Shown here: positions 18,841 through 27,320 of the stretch, piece by piece | Layout of the letters: every line of letters begins with the position of its first letter | Numbering within the stretch: position 1 is the first letter of the stretch | Origin: Acetobacter ghanensis | GTDB taxonomy: Bacteria; Pseudomonadota; Alphaproteobacteria; Acetobacterales; Acetobacteraceae | Direction: 5' to 3' | Length of the DNA: 64,000 nucleotides | NCBI RefSeq assembly: GCF_001499675.1 | Contig: NZ_LN609302.1 | Span: forward strand, 967,896 to 1,031,895 | Notes under the pieces: model-generated | Databases searched by the model: none | Told to the model about the DNA's origin: nothing | The model's input: only the letters and a program-made list of their open reading frames with translations | Program-made: the position numbers and the translations under genes

Positions 18841-19824
18841 ATGAGCCTCTCATCATTCCTCCGCAAGGGCCTGCTTGCCAGTGTTTGCGCTGCAGTGTCT
18901 GTTACAACTGCATCTGCAGCATCGTTGAAGATTGGTTATAGTGACTGGCCAGGTTGGGTCGCGTGGCAGGTCGCCATTGATAAAGGGTGGTTGAAAGAGG
19001 CAAAGGTTGATGCCGATTTCCAGTGGTTTGACTACAGTGCATCGCTAGATGCGTTTGCCGCCCATAAGCTAGATGCAGTCATGGCGACAAATGGTGACGC
19101 TCTTATGACCGGGGCGAATGGCCATAAAGGCGTGATGATTCTTGCTACAGATTATTCTGATGGCAATGATATGGTCGTCGCGCAGCCGGGCATTACCAAT
19201 ATGCAGGAGCTCAAAGGTAAATCGATCGCGGTAGAAGAAGGGTTAGTAGACCATTTGCTTCTGCTTAAAGGGCTGGAAAAATCTGGCTTGAGCGAAAAAG
19301 ATGTTAATCTTGTTAACACAAAAACAAATGAGACGCCGCAGGTTCTGGCCTCCGGGCAGGTTGCAGCTATTGTTGCATGGCAGCCGAATTCTGGTCAGGC
19401 GCTTCATGCTGTTCCCGGTTCTAAGCCTGTGTTTACCTCGCACGAAGTGCCAGGGCTGATTTACGATACTATTGTTGTTGATCCGCAATCCCTGCACGAT
19501 AATCGTGACCAGTGGCAGCGTTTGGTTGGGGTGTGGGATCATATTGTAACGTATATCAATGACCCTAAAACACAGCCTGATGCCTTGCGGATTATGGCCG
19601 CGCGCACTGGCGTAACTCCAGCTGCATACAAACGTTTCCTCAAAGGCACACACCTACTTACGATTTCTGACGATAAAGCCGTTTTTGTAAAACAGAGTGG
19701 TTTGGGTTCTTTGTATGGTTCAACAGAAATTTCCGATAAATTTAACGTACAGCAGGGTGTTTACAAAGAGCATCAGGATATCGATAGTTATATCGATCCA
19801 TCACTAACCACATCTGTTAAATAA
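18841..19824 (+). CDS. ABC transporter substrate-binding protein, urea-carboxylase-associated type
   Basis: 327 aa from the ATG at 18841, which follows GGAG and begins a signal peptide (residues 1-25, ending ASA-AS). The mature protein belongs to the nitrate/taurine/sulfonate-type binding proteins: [20 protein letters not shown], then [16 protein letters not shown] and the hinge block [20 protein letters not shown]. The variant with ATNGD is the one found beside urea/guanidine carboxylase genes. It captures the nitrogen compound in the periplasm and delivers it to the permease encoded next. It is the first gene of an operon that runs to about 30661. Confidence 0.88.
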   Translation: MSLSSFLRKGLLASVCAAVSVTTASAASLKIGYSDWPGWVAWQVAIDKGWLKEAKVDADFQWFDYSASLDAFAAHKLDAVMATNGDALMTGANGHKGVMILATDYSDGNDMVVAQPGITNMQELKGKSIAVEEGLVDHLLLLKGLEKSGLSEKDVNLVNTKTNETPQVLASGQVAAIVAWQPNSGQALHAVPGSKPVFTSHEVPGLIYDTIVVDPQSLHDNRDQWQRLVGVWDHIVTYINDPKTQPDALRIMAARTGVTPAAYKRFLKGTHLLTISDDKAVFVKQSGLGSLYGSTEISDKFNVQQGVYKEHQDIDSYIDPSLTTSVK

Positions 19825-19844
19825 AGGTGGGGCAGGAGAACGTC

Positions 19845-20807
19845 ATGCAAGGCTTCTTTGCTTCATGGAGGCTATTTGGCCGAACAGACCGGATGTTGCG
19901 GAATATATTCGGTATTCTGGCGGTAATCCTGCCTTTACTTGCATGGAGTGGGGTGAGTTACCTTCCATTTATTTGGCATCCTCAGGTCCTGATTACCGAT
20001 CCAGGGGGGGAAGAGTATCTGGAAGAAGGGATGCGGATGAACCGGGCTGATTTTGCGCGTGCTGTTAAAGAAATGCAGATGCAGCACCAGCCGGTTCCGC
20101 AAGGCATTCCGAGTAATCCCGTTTATCTGCCATCTCCGGGTGAGGTTCTGAAAGCGTTTGTAAACGCTTTTACATCTTCAGCACCAGTTGGAGCAGAACA
20201 CTCTATTACGCAGGCTTTTGCGCACAGTATTCAAATCATTTTCTGGGGCTTTGTGATTTCTTCCTTGATGGGAGTGCCACTGGGCATTCTATGTGGTGCT
20301 ATTCCGGCCTTTTCCCGGCTTATTGAGCCGTCTGTGGACTTTTTTCGTTACCTGCCTGCTCCGGCCTTTGGCGCGCTTGCCGTCGCTATTCTTGGGATTT
20401 ATGACGCGCCTAAAATTGCTATTATTGTTATTGGCACTTTGTTTCAGCAAATTCTGGTTATTGCCAATACAACGCGTAAGCTCGATTTTGCGCTGGTTGA
20501 AGCATCCCGCACGTTGGGGGCCAAAGGCCTTCGGCTTCTCTTTCGCGTGATTCTTCCAGGTATTTTACCAGACCTGTATAGAGACCAACGTATTCTTTTG
20601 GGGTGGGCCTGGACTTATCTGATTGTTGCGGAGCTGATCGGCACATCATCTGGGATCACATGGTTTATTACGCAGCAGGCACGCTACCAGCATTTTGATA
20701 ATGTATATGCCGCCATGGCTCTGATCGGCATTGTTGGTCTTGGGACGGATATGTTTCTTGGATTTGTGGGCCGGAAAGTGTTCACATGGAAAAGGGAGAA
20801 TGGCTGA
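19845..20807 (+). CDS. ABC transporter permease
   Basis: 320 aa from the ATG at 19845 (GGAGAACGTC upstream). There is a first transmembrane helix near residues 20-40, then an unusually long periplasmic insert before LPSPGEVLKAFVNAF. The binding-protein-dependent permease core follows, with the EAA-like loop VEASRTLGAKGLRLLFRVIL, where the ATPase docks. The insert is typical of the urea-carboxylase-associated permeases. Its stop codon overlaps the ATPase start (TGATG), indicating translational coupling. Confidence 0.88.
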   Translation: MQGFFASWRLFGRTDRMLRNIFGILAVILPLLAWSGVSYLPFIWHPQVLITDPGGEEYLEEGMRMNRADFARAVKEMQMQHQPVPQGIPSNPVYLPSPGEVLKAFVNAFTSSAPVGAEHSITQAFAHSIQIIFWGFVISSLMGVPLGILCGAIPAFSRLIEPSVDFFRYLPAPAFGALAVAILGIYDAPKIAIIVIGTLFQQILVIANTTRKLDFALVEASRTLGAKGLRLLFRVILPGILPDLYRDQRILLGWAWTYLIVAELIGTSSGITWFITQQARYQHFDNVYAAMALIGIVGLGTDMFLGFVGRKVFTWKRENG

Positions 20808-21727
20808 TGTCTGATCATACAGGGCAAGCTCTCCCGGACTATCGTATCCTTCCGGCAGACGTGGCGGCGCGTATGGCGCAGATCAAACAGCGCGACTACG
20901 TGTTGGAAGTGGACCATGTCAGCAAGGTATTTACGCAAAAGCGTAACCGCACTGTAGCGCTGGATGACATTGAGTTTGGTGTGCATAGGCGTGAACTGGT
21001 CTGTGTGGTCGGCCCGTCCGGCTGTGGCAAGTCCACGCTCATTCGCATTCTTGCCGGTTTGGAAGATGCCTCAAGCGGACGTATTCTTATGGACGGAAAG
21101 CCCGTAAGTGGGCCGGGTTCCGACCGAGGAATGGTTTTTCAGAAATATACGCTGTTTCCATGGCTGGATGTGTGTCGCAACGTTATGTTCGGCATAGAAA
21201 TGGGAGGCGTTGACCGCCTTGAGGCGCAACGTCAGGCTATGCAGTGGCTTCAGATGATCGGTCTGGAGCAGTTTGCCACGGCTTATCCTCATCAGCTATC
21301 CGGTGGAATGCAGCAGCGTGTGGCCATTGCACGTGCTCTCGCCGCATCTCCCCGCGTTTTGTTGATGGATGAATCCTTTAGTGCGCTGGATGCTCAGACG
21401 CGCACTAAAATGCAGAATTACCTGATGGAGATCTGGCGGAAAATCGACATTACGATTGTGTTTATTACGCATGATCTGGATGAGGCTATCTATCTTGCTG
21501 ACCGTATTCTTGTGCTTAAGCCGCATCCGGGCCGGATAGAGGAGGTTATTGAAGTGCCTCTTTCCCGCCCCCGCCGGGCAGAGCAGATGACGTCGGCTGA
21601 GTTTCTGGCGACCAAGGCACATCTTGAAGGACTTATTCGCTCGTTTGGTACACAAGATCATGTGGACGATGAGGATGTGGAAATCGATCTACCGCTCCTC
21701 ACTCTTGTTACAGACAAGGTCGAGTAA
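20807..21727 (+). CDS. ABC transporter ATP-binding protein
   Basis: 306 aa. Walker A GPSGCGKST, Q-loop FQKYTLFPWLDV, signature LSGGMQQRV, Walker B VLLMDESFSALD and H-loop ITHD are all intact. An N-terminal extension of about 35 residues precedes the nucleotide-binding domain, as in the nitrate/urea-type transporters. It energises uptake of the carboxylase substrate. The start is set by the overlap with the permease stop and by GGAGAATGG in front. Confidence 0.92.
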   Translation: MSDHTGQALPDYRILPADVAARMAQIKQRDYVLEVDHVSKVFTQKRNRTVALDDIEFGVHRRELVCVVGPSGCGKSTLIRILAGLEDASSGRILMDGKPVSGPGSDRGMVFQKYTLFPWLDVCRNVMFGIEMGGVDRLEAQRQAMQWLQMIGLEQFATAYPHQLSGGMQQRVAIARALAASPRVLLMDESFSALDAQTRTKMQNYLMEIWRKIDITIVFITHDLDEAIYLADRILVLKPHPGRIEEVIEVPLSRPRRAEQMTSAEFLATKAHLEGLIRSFGTQDHVDDEDVEIDLPLLTLVTDKVE

Positions 21728-21739
21728 GGAGATAACGTT

Positions 21740-22210
21740 ATGAGCGGAAAAGAACAGATCAGTCGTGTCAGTATCTCATTGTCACCCAGTATTCTGCATG
21801 AACTGGATGCCATGGTGGCGGCAAAAGGATATGCCAGCCGCTCTCAGGCTATTCAGAATATTCTGCATCAGGAGTTGATGGCTTGCCGTCAGGAAAGTGG
21901 GGATGAACTCATGGCGGGCGTTATTGTGCTTTTTTACAATAATGCTGCAACAAACCTGCAACAGAAACTTGCCGAGCTACAATATGAAAACCTTGCAGAG
22001 GTCATTAGCTCCCTGCATGTCAATCTTGTGCGTAGGCAGACACTTGAAGTGCTTCTGGTTCAGGGGAAAGTTAAAAAACTTCAGGAAATTGCAGACCAGT
22101 TTGTAACTCTTTCTGGTGTTATTTCTGGTCGTCTGCATCTGATCGCATCCCTCATTCCTCCTGTTCATGAAAAAGGACGGGAACTGACACTTGATATGGA
22201 AGCGTCCTGA
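21740..22210 (+). CDS. NikR-like ribbon-helix-helix regulator lacking nickel ligands
   Basis: 156 aa. The N-terminus (SRVSISLSPSILHELDAMV, then GYASRSQAIQNIL) is a NikR/CopG-type ribbon-helix-helix DNA-binding domain. The C-terminal half aligns with the NikR ACT-like domain (SSLHVNL...TLEVLLVQGKV, then FVTLSGVISGRLHL). Compared with E. coli NikR, which binds nickel through His76, His87, His89 and Cys95, this protein has Tyr82, His93, Asn95 and Thr101, so only one ligand remains. It therefore probably senses something else, perhaps the operon substrate. It sits 12 bp after the ATPase gene; the dyad at 18804-18829 is a candidate target. Repressor or activator role is not known. Confidence 0.85.
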   Translation: MSGKEQISRVSISLSPSILHELDAMVAAKGYASRSQAIQNILHQELMACRQESGDELMAGVIVLFYNNAATNLQQKLAELQYENLAEVISSLHVNLVRRQTLEVLLVQGKVKKLQEIADQFVTLSGVISGRLHLIASLIPPVHEKGRELTLDMEAS

Positions 22211-22250
22211 AACGCTTTTGACTATCCCTGACCAAATACAGGAGATTTTT

Positions 22251-23054
22251 ATGCAAATAGACCAGCAAACGCCAGACTGGTATCGTGCCCGTTACAACCA
22301 GTTGCGGGATCAGGCTCTCCAGTCAGAACATAGTGCCCGCACATCTGGGGCGCCTATTGAAATGACAGATGACAGTGTTCTGCACCGGGAGACCATACCG
22401 GGTGGATGGTATTGGAGCACGTTTGTGCCGCGTGGTCAGGCGCTGCGGCTCATTAATACTGCGGGTAATAATGGTGTCTCAGTCATGTTGTGGAATGCCG
22501 ACGACATGAGCGAACGTTATAATGCAGGGGATACCATCAAGCTGCAATGGACGACATGCCTGACAACGGGGCGTGTTTTGTTTTCGGATATGGGGCGTGT
22601 TCTGGCCTCCATTATTGGCGATACCTGTGGTTTTAGCGATACGCTGGTCGGCGGTAGCACCCCACAGAGTAATTTGCGTAACTTTGGTTCCGAAGGTTTG
22701 CGGAATACCCGCAATAACTTGCGTCTGACAGCCGGTAAATACGGTTTGGCGCAGCATGATGTTGCATCCTGCATTACGTTTTTCTCCCATATCAGCACGC
22801 AGGGGGATGGCAGCTTTCAATGGGTGAAAGGTGATGTGCAGCCGGGTGACCATGTTGATTTGCGCGCAGAGATGAACCTGCTCGTGGCTGTATCGAACTG
22901 CCCGCATCCGCTTGCACCAGATACGGAATTTTCTCCTCAACCGATTGAGGCAGTGCGTTGGCAGGCTCCTGAACCTGCTGCGGATGATTTGTGCCGGACT
23001 TTTTGTGAAGAAGCGCGGCGCGGATTTGACAACACAGACATCCTTTTTGCCTGA
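22251..23054 (+). CDS. Urea-carboxylase-associated protein 2 (carboxyguanidine deiminase subunit type)
   Basis: 267 aa from the ATG at 22251, preceded by AGGAG. Longer frame upstream overlaps the regulator gene. Family blocks include ETIPGGWYWSTFVPRGQALR, GDTCGFSDTLVGG and PGDHVDLRAEMNLLVAVSNC. Proteins of this family occur in pairs beside biotin carboxylases and have been shown in some bacteria to form carboxyguanidine deiminase, which removes ammonia from carboxyguanidine to give allophanate. It is a distant paralogue of the next gene (shared D-T-C-G, H/S-D-T-L and V-D-L-R-A-E-M patterns), with which it presumably forms a heteromer. Confidence 0.85.
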   Translation: MQIDQQTPDWYRARYNQLRDQALQSEHSARTSGAPIEMTDDSVLHRETIPGGWYWSTFVPRGQALRLINTAGNNGVSVMLWNADDMSERYNAGDTIKLQWTTCLTTGRVLFSDMGRVLASIIGDTCGFSDTLVGGSTPQSNLRNFGSEGLRNTRNNLRLTAGKYGLAQHDVASCITFFSHISTQGDGSFQWVKGDVQPGDHVDLRAEMNLLVAVSNCPHPLAPDTEFSPQPIEAVRWQAPEPAADDLCRTFCEEARRGFDNTDILFA

Positions 23055-23070
23055 TTCAGGAGCCAGATTT

Positions 23071-23715
23071 ATGTCAGAACATGATGTCAGCAAGGTCTTT
23101 TCAAAAATAACGCTCGATCAGGTTGTCGCTGCACGCACACCATGGTCCGGGGTGGTGCGTAAAGGGCAGGTGCTCCGTATTATTGATCTGGAAAGCCAGC
23201 AGGCAGTGGATGCCTTGTTTTACAACGCACATGCGTACCATGAACGTTACAGTGCACAGGATACTCTGGTTAATCAGGGTTCTGCCTATATTGGAAAAGG
23301 GACCTGCCTGTATTCCAACCAGGGCAATGTACTGATGACAGTGGTGGACGACACCTGTGGGCGGCATGACACACTGGCAGGTGCCTGTAGTTGTGAGTCC
23401 AATACTGTGCGTTTTGGCCACGAGACAAAATACATGCACGCTTGCCGTGAAAACTTCCTTCTGGAAGTTGGAAAATACGGAATGGGAAAGCGTGACATTG
23501 TGAATAATGTTAACTTTTTCATGAATGTTCCCATCTTGCAGAATGGGGAACTGGTTATTGATGATGGGTTGTCTGACCCCGGTGGTTATGTGGACCTGCG
23601 GGCAGAGATGGATACTCTGGTCGTTATTTCCAATTGCCCGCAGGTCAATAACCCCTGCAACGGTTTTGTGCCGACCCCCATTCGCGTCGTTATCGGCGAT
23701 CCCGCTTCGATCTGA
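23071..23715 (+). CDS. Urea-carboxylase-associated protein 1 (carboxyguanidine deiminase subunit type)
   Basis: 214 aa from the ATG at 23071 with CAGGAGCC in front; the stop of the previous gene is 16 bp away. Characteristic blocks are GQVLRIIDLESQQAVDALFY, DDTCGRHDTLAGAC, NNVNFFMNVPI and GGYVDLRAEMDTLVVISNCP. Conserved Cys, His and Asp residues suggest a metal or catalytic centre. Together with its paralogue it should act between the carboxylase and the allophanate hydrolase if the substrate is guanidine. Confidence 0.87.
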   Translation: MSEHDVSKVFSKITLDQVVAARTPWSGVVRKGQVLRIIDLESQQAVDALFYNAHAYHERYSAQDTLVNQGSAYIGKGTCLYSNQGNVLMTVVDDTCGRHDTLAGACSCESNTVRFGHETKYMHACRENFLLEVGKYGMGKRDIVNNVNFFMNVPILQNGELVIDDGLSDPGGYVDLRAEMDTLVVISNCPQVNNPCNGFVPTPIRVVIGDPASI

Positions 23716-23733
23716 TAGTACGGACAGCCTGTC

Positions 23734-26700
23734 ATGTTCACAAAGGTTCTTATTGCCAATCGTGGCGAAATCGTTCGTCGTGTAAGCCGGACACTCAAAC
23801 GGATGGGTATTGCCTCCGTTGCTGTGTGCTCTGAAGCAGATCGGTTTACGCCACCGGTTCTGGAGGCGGATGAAGCTATTCTGGTTGGCCCGGCCGCCGT
23901 GAGCGATAGTTACCTGAACATGGATGCCATCCTGCAGGCCTGTGTCAGCACAGGGGCGCAGGCTGTTCACCCCGGTTATGGTTTTTTAAGTGAGCGGGCC
24001 GAGTTTGCCGAAAAACTTGCAGAACACGGCATACGCTTTATGGGGCCACGTCCGGAGCATATGCGGGCATTTGGTCTTAAGCATACTGCGCGAGCACTGG
24101 CCCAGCAGAACAATGTGCCATTGCTGCCCGGTACGGATATTTTGAACAGCGTGGAGGAAGCGCTGGAGGCTGCCGCCCGGATTGGGTATCCGGTCATGCT
24201 GAAAAGCACGGCAGGTGGCGGTGGCATTGGTATGCAGATCTGCCACGATGATGCCGAACTGCGTGACTGCTTTGCCGCAGTCTCACGCATGGGGGGCAAC
24301 AACTTTGGCGATGCCCGTGTGTTTCTGGAAAAATTCATTTCCTGTGCCCGCCATGTTGAAGTGCAGGTCTTTGGTGATGGGCGCGGGAACGTGCTGACAT
24401 TGGGGGAGCGGGACTGCTCCCTCCAGCGCCGTAACCAGAAGGTCATTGAGGAAACACCCGCTCCGGGGCTGTCTGACGCAACGCGGGCAGGCCTGCGGGA
24501 GGCTGCCCGTGCCCTGTGCGCCGCAGTTGCCTACGAATCTGCCGGGACTGTGGAGTTTATTTACGATACGGAAAGCGGCGCATTCTATTTTCTTGAGGTC
24601 AATACAAGGCTTCAGGTCGAGCATTGCGTAACGGAAGAAATCTTCGGAATTGATCTGGTCGAATGGATGGCCCGGCAGGCTGATGGCAGTCTGGTTCTTC
24701 CCCCACAGGATAGCCTTGTCCCCAGAGGGGCTGCGGTTGAAGCGCGTATTTATGCGGAGAATGCGGCAGAAAACTTTCGTCCCTCTACTGGGCGGCTGAC
24801 TGAAGTTGAATTTGCCCAAGGTGTGCGCGTAGATGGCTGGATTGAAACCGGGACCGAGGTCACCCCGTATTACGATCCGATGCTGGCAAAAGTTATTGCC
24901 CGTGGTGCAACAAGGGATGAAGCATTTGCCAACCTCCATGCAGCATTGACGGTAACCCGTATCAGCGGTCTGGAAAGCAATCTGGATTATCTCCGTGCTG
25001 TCACAGCTAATAAAGCTGTGCGGGATGGAGACGTTTTTACCGGTCTTCTCAATGGATTTGCCTACACACCGGCAACTATCGAGGTTATTGCCCCCGGTCT
25101 TCAGTCCACTGTGCAGGATTGGCCCGGTCGGGTTGGGTATTGGGATGTTGGCGTGCCCCCCAGTGGTCCGATGGATGACCGGAGTTTCCGTCTGGCTAAC
25201 AAAATTGTGGGAAATGCAGAAGGTGCGCCCGCATTGGAATTTACGGCATCTGGCCCGGTGCTGCGTTTTAATGCGTCTGCGACCATCGGTCTGGCCGGTG
25301 CGTTTATGCCCGCAACGCTGGATGGGAAGGACGTACCTTACTGGGAACCCATAGCGGTTAACGCAGGGCAGGTGCTGGCACTTGGCCAGATCAAAGGGGC
25401 AGGGCACCGTACGTATCTGGCAATCTGCGGGGGTATTGATGCTCCGCTGTATCTTGGGTCCAGTGCAACATTCATGCTTGGCCAGTTTGGTGGCCATGCC
25501 ACGGGGCAATTGCGCACAGGTGATGTGCTCCGTATGGTCAGCCCTGCGGCCGAGGCTGCGGCTCCGAGGCAGATTGCACCCGAGGAGCGCCCCGAGCTGA
25601 CGCGTATATGGACGCTAGGGGTCATGTATGGCCCACATGGTGCGCCGGACTTCTTTCAGGACGACGATATCGCGGACCTGTTCTCCAGTGATTATGAAGT
25701 GCACTTCAACAGTGCTCGCACGGGTGTAAGGCTGATTGGTCCAAAGCCCCGCTGGGCAAGAACAGATGGCGGGGAGGCTGGTCTGCACCCTTCCAACATT
25801 CATGATAATGCTTACGCCATTGGTGCAATAGACTTTACGGGCGATATGCCCATTCTATTAGGGCCAGATGGGCCAAGTCTTGGCGGTTTTGTCTGCCCGG
25901 CAGTGCTGACCCACGACGAACTTTGGAAAATGGGGCAACTCCACCCGGGCGACAAAGTGCGCTTCCAGCGTGTGCAGCCAGAACCCCTGAATGTTGTATT
26001 TCTGCCAGAACCCATAACTGGGGACAGCCCCATTCTGTTCCGCTCGGAAGGGGATATTCCAGTTGTTTACCGTCGGGCAGGGGACCGTTACCTACTGCTT
26101 GAATTTGGCCCACCGGAGCTGGATATTGCGTTGCGGCTACGTGTACAGCTTGTGCTGGAACAGCTCAAAACGGCTGCTGTGGGTGGTATTCTGGACCTGA
26201 CTCCCGGTATTCGTTCGCTACAGGTCCATTACAACCCGGATGTGCTGCCGCTACCGGCATTGCTGGAACTCCTGCATGGAATTGAGCAGGCTCTGCCTTC
26301 AGGCGATGATGATATTGTTGTGCCGAGCCGCATAGTTTACCTGCCCGTTTCGTGGAATGATGAGCAGGCACAACTGGCCATGCAGCGGTATCAGGAGCTG
26401 GTCCGCCCGAATGCACCTTGGTGCCCTTCCAACATTGAATTTATTCGGCGCATCAATGGTCTGCCATCCGTTGAGGCGGTGAAGGATATCATTTTCAACG
26501 CTTCTTACCTCGTTATGGGGTTGGGGGATGTGTACCTCGGCGCCCCCGTCGCCACACCTATTGATCCGCGGCATAGGCTGGTCACAACCAAGTATAACCC
26601 GGCCCGCACATGGACCCCAGATAACGTGGTGGGCATTGGCGGCAGCTATATGTGCATTTATGGCATGGAAGGTCCGGGGGGATACCAGCTTTTTGGACGC

Positions 26701-27273
26701 ACAACACAGGTTTGGAATACATGGCGTACAACGGATGTATTTCATGAAGGTACCCCGTGGCTGCTGCGCTTTTTCGACCAGATCCGTTTCTATCCTGTTT
26801 CACATGATGAGTTGATGGAGGCTAGGGCGGCTTTCCCCTACGGGCGTTTTTCGGTCAAAATTGAGGAAACGCAGTTTAGCCTATCGGAATACCGCGCTTT
26901 TCTTGAGGCCAATAAAGAGGAAATTGCGCAGGCGAGCGCCCGCCAACAGGCCGCATTTGAGGCAGAACGTCAGGACTGGATTGCAAAAGGTCTCGATACT
27001 TTCGAGGAGGAAGCCAACACAACGCAGGCAGATGAATCCATTCTTCCAGAAGGCTATATGGGGGTGGACAGTCCGGTGCCCGGTAGTGTGTGGCAGCTTA
27101 AAGTTGCAGTAGGCGACCACGTTAAGGCGGGAGACGCCGTAGCGATTATTGAATCCATGAAGACAGAAATGAAGATTACGTCCCCAGCGACAGGTGTGGT
27201 GAAGGACATTCTCTGTCGGAAAGGCCGCGAAGTGCGCGGAGGGGAACGCATTATGGTGGTTTGCACGGTATGA
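23734..27273 (+). CDS. Biotin-dependent urea/guanidine carboxylase
   Basis: 1179 aa, a single-chain biotin enzyme. An N-terminal biotin carboxylase (VLIANRGEIVRRV at residue 5; ATP-grasp glycine loop GGGGIG near 162; EVNTRLQVEH near 290) is followed by a KipA-type domain (about 450-750) and a KipI-type domain (about 770-980). These together make the carboxyltransferase. The chain ends in a biotinyl domain with ESMKTEMK (biotin lysine 1143). Such enzymes carboxylate urea to allophanate or guanidine to carboxyguanidine using ATP and bicarbonate. The two associated proteins upstream favour guanidine, but urea is not excluded. Length and domain order are normal and no defects are seen. Confidence 0.92.
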   Translation: MFTKVLIANRGEIVRRVSRTLKRMGIASVAVCSEADRFTPPVLEADEAILVGPAAVSDSYLNMDAILQACVSTGAQAVHPGYGFLSERAEFAEKLAEHGIRFMGPRPEHMRAFGLKHTARALAQQNNVPLLPGTDILNSVEEALEAAARIGYPVMLKSTAGGGGIGMQICHDDAELRDCFAAVSRMGGNNFGDARVFLEKFISCARHVEVQVFGDGRGNVLTLGERDCSLQRRNQKVIEETPAPGLSDATRAGLREAARALCAAVAYESAGTVEFIYDTESGAFYFLEVNTRLQVEHCVTEEIFGIDLVEWMARQADGSLVLPPQDSLVPRGAAVEARIYAENAAENFRPSTGRLTEVEFAQGVRVDGWIETGTEVTPYYDPMLAKVIARGATRDEAFANLHAALTVTRISGLESNLDYLRAVTANKAVRDGDVFTGLLNGFAYTPATIEVIAPGLQSTVQDWPGRVGYWDVGVPPSGPMDDRSFRLANKIVGNAEGAPALEFTASGPVLRFNASATIGLAGAFMPATLDGKDVPYWEPIAVNAGQVLALGQIKGAGHRTYLAICGGIDAPLYLGSSATFMLGQFGGHATGQLRTGDVLRMVSPAAEAAAPRQIAPEERPELTRIWTLGVMYGPHGAPDFFQDDDIADLFSSDYEVHFNSARTGVRLIGPKPRWARTDGGEAGLHPSNIHDNAYAIGAIDFTGDMPILLGPDGPSLGGFVCPAVLTHDELWKMGQLHPGDKVRFQRVQPEPLNVVFLPEPITGDSPILFRSEGDIPVVYRRAGDRYLLLEFGPPELDIALRLRVQLVLEQLKTAAVGGILDLTPGIRSLQVHYNPDVLPLPALLELLHGIEQALPSGDDDIVVPSRIVYLPVSWNDEQAQLAMQRYQELVRPNAPWCPSNIEFIRRINGLPSVEAVKDIIFNASYLVMGLGDVYLGAPVATPIDPRHRLVTTKYNPARTWTPDNVVGIGGSYMCIYGMEGPGGYQLFGRTTQVWNTWRTTDVFHEGTPWLLRFFDQIRFYPVSHDELMEARAAFPYGRFSVKIEETQFSLSEYRAFLEANKEEIAQASARQQAAFEAERQDWIAKGLDTFEEEANTTQADESILPEGYMGVDSPVPGSVWQLKVAVGDHVKAGDAVAIIESMKTEMKITSPATGVVKDILCRKGREVRGGERIMVVCTV

Positions 27274-27320
27274 GCCTTACAAACGCCTTTGCTGCATGTG
27301 CCTGTAACTAAGGACGCATA

